A stretch of 40,128 nucleotides of DNA, from assembly GCA_019322535.1 (NCBI GenBank), contig JAHWIM010000078.1, positions 1 to 40,128 on the forward strand. Reading direction: 5' to 3'. Made by a program: the position numbers and the translations under genes. Shown here piece after piece: positions 8,387 through 14,232 of the stretch. Positions within the stretch are counted from its first letter, which is position 1, and every line of letters begins with the position of its first letter. The stretch comes from Candidatus Woesearchaeota archaeon (GTDB lineage Archaea > Nanobdellota > Nanobdellia > Woesearchaeales > WJKL01). The notes beneath the pieces were generated by a model, which saw only the letters and a program-made list of their open reading frames with translations, had not been told where the DNA came from and ran no database searches.

Positions 8387-9400
8387 ATGTTAAAAAAATT
8401 TGATGATGAATGGAGCAGAGGCAGAAGAGAAAAAGATAAAGAAGACATGAAGTTGCCTAAATTCATATTAGATTATAAAAGAATAATTCAATCACAAGCA
8501 TACAGTCGTTTAGCCCATAAATCTCAATTATTATGTCCGCCAGAAACACGAGATATAAGAACAACAGAAGACCACACCAAAGAAGTTATTGAAATATCAA
8601 CAACAATTTCTAAGGCATTAGGTCTTAATACACATTTATGCAGAGCAATTGCAGCAGCACATGATATAGGGCACGGACCATACCGTCATTTAGGAGAAGT
8701 TGTTTTTTCTGAACTAAATGGAGAACATAAACCATTCAGCCATTTAGTATTTGGAGTAGTTGTTGCTCAAGAAATTGATAGGCTTAACTTAAATTATGAA
8801 ACCCTTGAAGGAGTATTATTTCATTCAAGAAAAGACGGAAAAATTATCCCTCCAGCTGGCAAACCCCAAGAATATGCTGGTGTAATGTATGCTGATAAAC
8901 TCGCTTTTACTTCCTCTGATCTAGATGATGCAATACAATATGGTTATTTAACACCAGAAGAAATTCCAGCAGACATAAATGAATTAGGTCCTGATAGAGA
9001 AACAAGAGTTAAAACTTGTATTGATGCATTAGTCGAAGAAAGCAAAGAAAAAGGTTATGTTTCTTTTTCACAAGGAAGAATTTTTGAAGTCTTTAATGGT
9101 TTAAGAAGTTTCTTATACGAAAATGTCTATAGTAGAGTAGACTTTTCTTCTCACAAAGATGTTCTTAGAAAAGCTCACAAATTCTTTTCAGAAAATCCAG
9201 AGTTCAAAGGTATAGATCCAGTAGTAATTCTTGCTTTATTAACAGATAAAGAGCTTCAAGAATTAGAAACTCAAATGTTATCTGCAACAATAAAACCAAA
9301 TATAGATAAGATAAGTCATTTTGGAGTATTTAAAATGCTTCCTTTTTTAAAAGAGGTTGATTATTCTGTTGCTGATTTGAGCTGGGGAAAAGAAAAATAA
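8387..9400 (+). CDS. HD-domain dNTP triphosphohydrolase-like protein
   Basis: This 337-residue protein resembles dGTPase/SAMHD1-type HD phosphohydrolases. These remove triphosphate from deoxynucleotides and balance dNTP pools. N-terminal features are the RIIQSQAYSRLAHKSQ segment, then a first metal His in TTEDHTKEV (residue 63), AAHDIGHGPYRHLGE with the HD pair at 92-93, and later ADKLAFTSSDLDDA with the fourth Asp. The spacing H...HD...D is complete, so the enzyme is probably active. A thymidylate-forming block lies about 11 kb downstream, but I see no direct operon link. Nucleotide specificity cannot be read from sequence. Confidence 0.88.
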   Translation: MLKKFDDEWSRGRREKDKEDMKLPKFILDYKRIIQSQAYSRLAHKSQLLCPPETRDIRTTEDHTKEVIEISTTISKALGLNTHLCRAIAAAHDIGHGPYRHLGEVVFSELNGEHKPFSHLVFGVVVAQEIDRLNLNYETLEGVLFHSRKDGKIIPPAGKPQEYAGVMYADKLAFTSSDLDDAIQYGYLTPEEIPADINELGPDRETRVKTCIDALVEESKEKGYVSFSQGRIFEVFNGLRSFLYENVYSRVDFSSHKDVLRKAHKFFSENPEFKGIDPVVILALLTDKELQELETQMLSATIKPNIDKISHFGVFKMLPFLKEVDYSVADLSWGKEK

Positions 9401-9404
9401 AAAA

Positions 9405-10823
9405 TTAATACCTGTAATGTTCAGACTTATAAGGCCCTTCTACTTTAACTCCAATATATTTTGCTTGTTCTGGAGATAATTTTGTTAGTTTTGCTCTAAG
9501 TTTTGCCAAATGTAATCTAGCAACTTCTTCATCCAAGTCTTTTGGAAGCATATAAACACCAACCTCATGCTCTTTTTCCCATAATCTAATCTGCGCTAGT
9601 GTTTGATTTGTAAAAGAATTACTCATTACAAAGCTTGGATGGCCTGTTGCACAACCTAGATTAATTAATCTTCCTTCAGCAAGAATATAAATTGAATGGC
9701 CGTCTGGGAAAGTATATCTGTGAACAGGGCATTCTGCTCCTTTTATCTCTTCTTTTTTAATTCCAGGCCATTTTTCTAGCTCAGCCATTTGAATTTCATT
9801 ATCAAAATGACCTATATTACAAACAATTGCTTGATCTTTCATCTTGCTCATATGATCTGCTGTTATTATATCTTTATTTCCAGTTGCTGTAACATAAATA
9901 TCTGCTTCTGGAAGAGCATCTTCAACAGGACATACTTTAAATCCAGCCATACATGCCTGCAATGCACAGATTGGATCTACTTCACTGATCATCACTTTTG
10001 CTTTTTCATTGTTCAAAGATTCTGCACTTCCTTTTCCAACATCCCCATAACCACAAACCATTGCTGTTTTTCCAGATATTAACACATCCATTGCTCTCTT
10101 TATCCCATCTACCAAAGAATGCCTGCATCCGTATATATTATCAAATTTAGATTTAGTTACAGAATCATTTACATTTATTGCTGGAAACAACAATTTTCCT
10201 TCTTCTAACATCTGATAAAGCCTATGTACACCGGTTGTTGTTTCTTCACTAACACCTTTAACTTCTTTAGCAACTTTAGTCCATCTTTCTTTATCTGTTG
10301 TATACTCTTCTTTCAAACAAGCCATTAATTCTCTAAAATCTTCTCCTTCTTTACTATAGTCTTTCTCCAAAATTGAAGAGTCTTTCTCAATCTCAACCCC
10401 TTTATGAATCATTAAAGTAGCATCCCCGCCATCATCAACAATTAAATTTGGCCCTTTTCCATCAAAGTCTAAAGCTTTCTGAGTGCACCACCAATAATCT
10501 TTTAGTGTTTCTCCTTTCCAAGCAAATACAGCTACTCCAGTCTTTGCTATAGCTGCAGCAGCATGGTCTTGTGTGCTAAAAATATTACAAGAAGCCCATC
10601 TTACTTTAGCTCCTAATTCAACTAAGGTCTCAATAAGAACAGCTGTTTGTATTGTCATATGCAAAGAGCCCATTATCCTTGCGCCCTTTAATGGCTTTTT
10701 TTTACCATATTTTTCTCTTACAGCCATTAATCCAGGCATTTCTTTCTCAGCAATCTCAATTTCCTTTCTTCCAAAATCAGCTAATGAAATATCTTTTACT
10801 TTGTAATTTTCAGTTGTGTCCAT
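9405..10823 (-). CDS. ahcY: S-adenosylhomocysteine hydrolase (adenosylhomocysteinase)
   Basis: This 472-residue enzyme splits S-adenosylhomocysteine to adenosine and homocysteine, removing the product inhibitor of methyltransferases. Visible motifs are RIMGSLHMTIQTAVLIETL near the N-terminus, LIVDDGGDATLMIHKG, the NAD-binding VCGYGDVGKGSAESL, and CNIGHFDNEIQM. The C-terminus PYKSEHYRY is the family's standard ending, supplying NAD contacts. The ATG at 10823 is preferred over an in-frame TTG at 10835, because GGGTGGT then sits as ribosome-binding site just upstream. A TATA element lies at about 10855-10866. It is divergent from an Lrp/AsnC regulator, and an adenosine-kinase-like gene lies just beyond. 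Confidence 0.97.
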   Translation of the reverse strand: MDTTENYKVKDISLADFGRKEIEIAEKEMPGLMAVREKYGKKKPLKGARIMGSLHMTIQTAVLIETLVELGAKVRWASCNIFSTQDHAAAAIAKTGVAVFAWKGETLKDYWWCTQKALDFDGKGPNLIVDDGGDATLMIHKGVEIEKDSSILEKDYSKEGEDFRELMACLKEEYTTDKERWTKVAKEVKGVSEETTTGVHRLYQMLEEGKLLFPAINVNDSVTKSKFDNIYGCRHSLVDGIKRAMDVLISGKTAMVCGYGDVGKGSAESLNNEKAKVMISEVDPICALQACMAGFKVCPVEDALPEADIYVTATGNKDIITADHMSKMKDQAIVCNIGHFDNEIQMAELEKWPGIKKEEIKGAECPVHRYTFPDGHSIYILAEGRLINLGCATGHPSFVMSNSFTNQTLAQIRLWEKEHEVGVYMLPKDLDEEVARLHLAKLRAKLTKLSPEQAKYIGVKVEGPYKSEHYRY

Positions 10824-10883
10824 AATACCACCCAACTACAACAATAATAAACAATTTATATATTTTATTCAAAAAAGTATTAA

Positions 10884-10918
10884 ATTTGTCCATTAAATAC
10901 CAAAATATATGGACAAAT
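10884..10918. promoter_or_regulatory. Perfect 10-bp inverted repeat, probable operator
   Basis: ATTTGTCCAT (10884-10893) and ATGGACAAAT (10909-10918) are exact reverse complements separated by 15 bp, a centre-to-centre distance of about 25 bp. The repeat lies between the ahcY TATA element (about 10855-10866, minus strand) and the regulator's TATA element (TTTATATATT, 10928-10937). Lrp/AsnC proteins bind such dyads as dimers or octamers and often autoregulate, so the adjacent regulator is the likely ligand; this is inference. Confidence 0.6.
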
Positions 10919-10958
10919 ATAGAAATATTTATATATTAATTGAACATCCCTTCAAATA

Positions 10959-11020
10959 CAAATATCTAAACATCTGCCAGATGTCAATCGGGCTGAGACA
11001 TCTGCGCAGGTTTTTTCAAA
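10959..11020 (+). promoter_or_regulatory. Structured 5' leader of the Lrp-type gene with mutually exclusive hairpins
   Basis: From the TATA element at 10928-10937, transcription should start near 10959, leaving a leader of about 62 nt. Two hairpins compete for the same bases. One is CATCT/AGATG (10971-10975 with 10979-10983, 3-nt loop). The other is CAGATGTC/GACATCTG (10978-10985 with 10997-11004, 11-nt loop). The palindrome CTGCGCAG (11002-11009) and a T6 run (11011-11016) follow directly before the ATG. The design looks like attenuation or a small switch. No known riboswitch class fits. Confidence 0.45.
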
Positions 11021-11446
11021 ATGAAACTTGATATTAAAGATCACAAAATCATCAATGTCTTAAAACAAAATTCAAGACTTCCAATAAGAGACATTGCTAA
11101 AAAAACCCAACTTAGGCCTTCTACAGTCCATCTAAGAATACAACGTTTAATTAAAAATAAAATAATTGAAAAATTCACATTAAAATTAAACAATAAAGCA
11201 GTTGAAGAAGATTTTATTGTCCTCATGTTTATTTCTACTTCAGAAGATTTACTGCCCACATTTTTCAAAAACCAACATATCAAAGAAGCATTTGGTGTTA
11301 CAGGAGAATACGATCTTCTCATCAAGTTAAAATTCAAAGACATTTCCCAATTCAATGATTATATCATCAATCTAAGAAAGAACAAAGCAATTGTCAAAAC
11401 AATTACCCACGTTGTTACAACAAATATCAAAGAGGAACTAAATTGA
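11021..11446 (+). CDS. Lrp/AsnC family transcriptional regulator
   Basis: This 141-residue protein has an N-terminal helix-turn-helix (LDIKDHKIINVLKQNSRLPI, then RDIAKKTQLRPSTVHLRIQRL). Its C-terminal RAM domain has the GEYDLLIKLKF core and a final VTTNIKEEL strand. RAM domains bind small effectors, often amino acids, and assemble the octamer. The gene is divergent from ahcY, with a perfect inverted repeat between them, and has an unusual structured leader. Control of methyl-cycle genes, with autoregulation, is a reasonable inference. Its effector could be methionine, homocysteine or adenosine-related, but sequence alone does not show which. Confidence 0.92.
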   Translation: MKLDIKDHKIINVLKQNSRLPIRDIAKKTQLRPSTVHLRIQRLIKNKIIEKFTLKLNNKAVEEDFIVLMFISTSEDLLPTFFKNQHIKEAFGVTGEYDLLIKLKFKDISQFNDYIINLRKNKAIVKTITHVVTTNIKEELN

Positions 11447-11454
11447 TATTCATG

Positions 11455-11516
11455 TGCCTAGGATGTTTGAACCGCCCCCAAATAATGAGTTCTTAAAATA
11501 TCCTAGGCATTTTTTT
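11455..11516. terminator. Terminator-like long-stem element between convergent genes
   Basis: TGCCTAGGAT (11455-11464) pairs perfectly with ATCCTAGGCA (11500-11509), followed by T7 at 11510-11516. The T-run suits termination of the plus-strand regulator message. The 35-nt loop is unusually large for a simple terminator and contains a C5 run (GAACCGCCCCC) in an AT-rich genome. It could therefore be a structured 3' RNA element instead. Confidence 0.5.
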
Positions 11517-11518
11517 CT

Positions 11519-12496
11519 TTAAATATCTTTAACATTAATTTTCTTATTTAGCCTAGCTTCAGTTTGTCCAACAACTAAAGAAGCAGCATAACTTCCAATC
11601 TTACCAGCTCTTTCAATTGGTAAACTATTTGCAATACCATAAAGAATTCCAGCAGCATACATATCTCCTGCTCCATTTGTATTTACAATCTTTGTCTTAT
11701 AAACAGGAATTTTGTAAATCATATTATTAGCCTTAATCAGACTTCCTTTTTCTCCTAATTTTACAATGGCAATTTCACACATATTATATATTGCATGCAA
11801 AGCTTCTTCATCTTTTTTTCCTGTAAAAGCTTCTGCCTCCATCTCATTAACAAAAACAATATCAGCATAATCCTCAACAAGTTTTCTTATTGGTTCTAAA
11901 TTTCTTCCAACTAATCCAGGGTCAGATAAATCAATAGAAATTTTAACTCCATTCTCCTTGGCAATCTTCATAGCATGAACAGTAGCTTCTTTCAAGTTAG
12001 GATCTTCTAATTGATAGCCTTCTGTATGCAAAATTTTGCTTGCTTTAATTTCTTCTTCAAAAACATCTTCTTTTCTAAGATGCAACGCAGCTCCTAAATG
12101 TGTTGCAAATGTTCTTTCAGCATCAGGTGTAATAAAAGTGATGCAGTGTCCTGTCATCTCACTCTCATGTCTTGAAAATTTTACATTAACTCCACAGTCA
12201 CTTGTTTTTTGCTCATAAATATCTCCATGTTTATCTTTTCCAACTTTTCCAATTAAAACAGCATTTCCTCCTAATACACTTACTCCAGCCAAAGTATTTG
12301 CGCTGCTTCCTCCAGGAGCAGTTTTCACTTCATGTTTTTCTAATTTTCCCAAAAGTTCTTTGCTTTTTTCTTTATCAATTAATGTAAACTGCCCTTTAGC
12401 TAAGTTCATTTCTGCTAGAATTCCATCTTCTACTTCTACGATAAAATCTAACAAAGCATTTCCAATTCCAACTACATCATATTTTTTATTCATCAT
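11519..12496 (-). CDS. PfkB-family sugar/nucleoside kinase, probable adenosine kinase
   Basis: This 325-residue protein begins KYDVVGIGNALLDFIVEV, contains GGSSANTLAGVSVLGG, and has the PfkB C-terminal signature VNTNGAGDMYAAGILYG with the catalytic Asp and anion hole. FITPDAERTFATHLGA is typical of the adenosine/ribokinase subgroup. Adenosine kinase would convert the adenosine made by ahcY into AMP. The gene lies beside ahcY and its regulator, which supports that choice, but ribokinase or inosine-guanosine kinase remain possible. The first ATG overlaps the TGA of the upstream PLD gene (ATGA), so translation is coupled. It ends 3 nt from the shared terminator-like element. Confidence 0.85.
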   Translation of the reverse strand: MMNKKYDVVGIGNALLDFIVEVEDGILAEMNLAKGQFTLIDKEKSKELLGKLEKHEVKTAPGGSSANTLAGVSVLGGNAVLIGKVGKDKHGDIYEQKTSDCGVNVKFSRHESEMTGHCITFITPDAERTFATHLGAALHLRKEDVFEEEIKASKILHTEGYQLEDPNLKEATVHAMKIAKENGVKISIDLSDPGLVGRNLEPIRKLVEDYADIVFVNEMEAEAFTGKKDEEALHAIYNMCEIAIVKLGEKGSLIKANNMIYKIPVYKTKIVNTNGAGDMYAAGILYGIANSLPIERAGKIGSYAASLVVGQTEARLNKKINVKDI

Positions 12497-13491
12497 TCAG
12501 TAAAATTATCAAGTATATATTTAAATTCTTTTAAATATTTTTCAGCAATTTCTTTATCATAAATAATCAAAACATTTTCATCATTATTCATATCAGCATT
12601 CTCAGAAGGATTAAAACTTCCAGTTATAACAGTTGAATTATCAATAATAAATACCTTATGATGCATTGAATAACTGTTATTATCTTTTCTAACATCAGCT
12701 CCTTGGTATTCTAAAAAACCATATCTTGAATATTCACTTCCAGCTCCTCTTTTTTCAAATACTCCTTTTACTTCAACTCCTTCCTGCATCTTTAATGCAA
12801 TAACATTTGCAATTCCATTATGAGTAAAAGAAAAAGTCATAAAATAAATACTATCTTTCGCATCCATCAGAGCTTCTTCAACATGTTCACTGCAATAATC
12901 CTCAGGGCAGAAATAATTCTCTATTTTTCTTTCATCCAAATAAATTACAGGATAAACAACATTACCACCTTTACCAATACTATAATTCCAAAGTTCTTGA
13001 AATTCATCTTCATAATTCTTAGCTAAAAATCTAGATGTAATCATCAAAAAATTATTGTTATTAAAATGAGCACCCCTATCAGTTGGATTAAAACTCCCAC
13101 TACTTATCTTCTCTCCATCAATAACACAAAACTTATTATGACTGAATTGAGAAGAAGTATCTTTCCTTACAAAACCTAGTTCAGCTAAATCATCAAAATA
13201 ATCATTATCAACAACTAATTTAACATCAATCACATCACTTTTTTCTTGCAAGACATCAATCACCTCTTTTAAATCCAAATCAAATAAAGCACAATGAACA
13301 TATTCTTTGGCACTTCTAATAAACTCAATCAATTTTCCAGTACAATTATCTCTTGGACAAAAATAAATATCTATACTTCCATTTTTTTCTTTCACAACAC
13401 TTGTAACTATGCCTTTTTTGACAACATTACTTTCAATTTCACAACCACAAACAAAAATAATCAACAATAAACACAAAATTAGCAATCTCAT
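12493..13491 (-). CDS. Phospholipase D-like protein with lipoprotein-type signal
   Basis: This 332-residue protein has two HKD motifs in tandem: HNKFCVID, with downstream GSFNPTDRG, and HHKVFIID, with downstream GSFNPSENAD. These build the single active site of PLD-superfamily nucleases and phosphodiesterases. The N-terminus MRLLILCLLLIIFVCGCE is a short hydrophobic signal ending in a lipobox-like Cys, so it is likely an exported, membrane-tethered enzyme. Each repeat is preceded by a matching IYFCPRDNC / NYFCPEDYC motif, showing internal duplication. The ATG overlaps the stop of the upstream gene by 4 nt, and its own stop overlaps the next ATG. A nuclease role (extracellular DNA use or defence) is plausible; a lipid role is not excluded. 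Confidence 0.87.
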   Translation of the reverse strand: MRLLILCLLLIIFVCGCEIESNVVKKGIVTSVVKEKNGSIDIYFCPRDNCTGKLIEFIRSAKEYVHCALFDLDLKEVIDVLQEKSDVIDVKLVVDNDYFDDLAELGFVRKDTSSQFSHNKFCVIDGEKISSGSFNPTDRGAHFNNNNFLMITSRFLAKNYEDEFQELWNYSIGKGGNVVYPVIYLDERKIENYFCPEDYCSEHVEEALMDAKDSIYFMTFSFTHNGIANVIALKMQEGVEVKGVFEKRGAGSEYSRYGFLEYQGADVRKDNNSYSMHHKVFIIDNSTVITGSFNPSENADMNNDENVLIIYDKEIAEKYLKEFKYILDNFTE

Positions 13492-14000
13492 ATAATTGTC
13501 CTCAGTTCAGAAACATTTCTTAATAAGTTATATTTAGCGTTTGGATATTTAGCCTGAACACTGTCTAAAAACTTTTGAATAGCTTTGTCTTTTTTGTTAG
13601 GCTTAAATTTTAATCCCTTTATCTTTGCAAATAACTTAACTTCTTCATCAGTTACATTTTTTAATATCTTAATTACTTTTTTCTCTTCTTTTCTACGTCC
13701 CTTTCCCTCAAACATTCCTTTAACAAACTGATTTAATTCATCATCCAAAGTCCACTCAATTATTTTCTTATTATAGTTCTTAGAAACCAGCTTAACGTTC
13801 ATATCTTTTGTAATGCTTTTAACTAAATATTTTGCAACTTCTCCAATCACAAGAATTCTATCCCCAGAACTAAAACTTTTATCCAGCCTAGTCTGTTTTC
13901 TTATTCTTTTTTCAAATAACCAACAAAAACATTTGTTGCAGATAACTCTATTCTTTTGCTTCTTAATAACTGCCGTTCTCCCGCATAAATAACATCTCAT
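13488..14000 (-). CDS. Degenerate Ncs6/Ctu2-like tRNA thiolation protein
   Basis: This 170-residue protein starts at the ATG at 14000, about 26 nt from a TATA element at 14020-14031; an in-frame TTG at 14021 falls in that element. The N-terminus MRCYLCGRTAVI...ICNKCFCWLFEKRIRK has paired CxxC motifs followed by an Arg-rich helix. That is the layout of TtuA/Ncs6/Ctu2 tRNA 2-thiolation proteins. The C-terminus FLDSVQAKYPNAKYNLLRNV resembles the end of that family. In between, the ATP-pyrophosphatase SGGxDS loop is missing (VIGEVAKYLVKSI instead), and the protein is about half the usual 300 residues. Eukaryotic Ctu2 is likewise catalytically dead, so a partner role is possible. The homology is by eye and moderate. 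Confidence 0.5.
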   Translation of the reverse strand: MRCYLCGRTAVIKKQKNRVICNKCFCWLFEKRIRKQTRLDKSFSSGDRILVIGEVAKYLVKSITKDMNVKLVSKNYNKKIIEWTLDDELNQFVKGMFEGKGRRKEEKKVIKILKNVTDEEVKLFAKIKGLKFKPNKKDKAIQKFLDSVQAKYPNAKYNLLRNVSELRTII

Positions 14001-14019
14001 AATACAGCACAATAATCCC

Positions 14020-14060
14020 AAATATTTAAGTATTTACTAAAAAATCGAAATATTTAAATA
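14020..14060. promoter_or_regulatory. Back-to-back promoters: minus-strand operon and putative RNA
   Basis: CTTAAATATTTG read on the minus strand (14020-14031) is centred about 26 nt from the ATG at 14000. On the plus strand, CGAAATATTTAAATA (14046-14060) is a textbook BRE (CGAAA) plus TATA box, predicting a start near 14080. No plus-strand coding gene follows before the convergent protease gene at 14233. Confidence 0.6.
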
Positions 14061-14079
14061 CTACCAACACTACTCTAAA

Positions 14080-14217
14080 GTAGAAATTAGGGGGTTTCAT
14101 TTTAAAGTGATATAATAATCACGATCTAATGAAAATCTTTGATTTTCAAAGATCATTCATAACTTCATGATCTATCACCTCTTTTTCCCCGCAAACGCCT
14201 TCGGGCGTTTGCGAGGG
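14080..14217 (+). ncRNA. Putative structured stand-alone RNA, about 135-140 nt
   Basis: The stretch has its own BRE/TATA box upstream and a T-run-bearing GC hairpin at its end, with no coding frame of note. A strong hairpin is AATG-aaa-ATCTTTGA / TCAAAGAT-CATT (14128-14157, 3-nt loop). Others are GTGAT/ATCAC (14107-14111 with 14118-14122) and GATCAT/ATGATC (14151-14156 with 14167-14172). Long-range pairs are possible: GGGG (14091-14094) with CCCC (14187-14190), and GTGATA (14107-14112) with TATCAC (14173-14178). It matches no tRNA, SRP, RNase P or C/D box pattern I recognise. The exact ends are estimates. Confidence 0.5.
14187..14217 (+). terminator. GC-rich UUCG tetraloop hairpin
   Basis: CGCAAACGCC (14190-14199), loop TTCG (14200-14203) and GGCGTTTGCG (14204-14213) form a perfect 10-bp stem closed by C(UUCG)G. 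GGG and TTTT follow. The T-run is only on the plus-strand side; on the minus strand the stem is followed by A's. The hairpin therefore terminates plus-strand transcription rather than the convergent protease gene ending 20 bp away. It is by far the most GC-rich structure nearby. Confidence 0.65.
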
Positions 14218-14232
14218 TTTTATAATCAAGAA

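Noticed and set aside
10987..10998. GGGCTGAGA resembles the conserved core of the TPP (THI-box) riboswitch
   Set aside because: The other invariant parts (the AACCTGATC-type and TAAT..CCAGCG..AGGGA segments) are absent, and the gene is not a thiamine gene.
11455..11509. Possible tRNA on the minus strand (acceptor-like stem and GGTTCAAAC T-loop-like segment)
   Set aside because: The length is about 55 nt, the T-stem does not pair, and no anticodon or D arm can be drawn.
14129..14170. A 13-codon frame (ATG AAA ATC ...) inside the putative RNA
   Set aside because: It is too short to support, has no ribosome-binding site, and is fully within the strongest hairpin.
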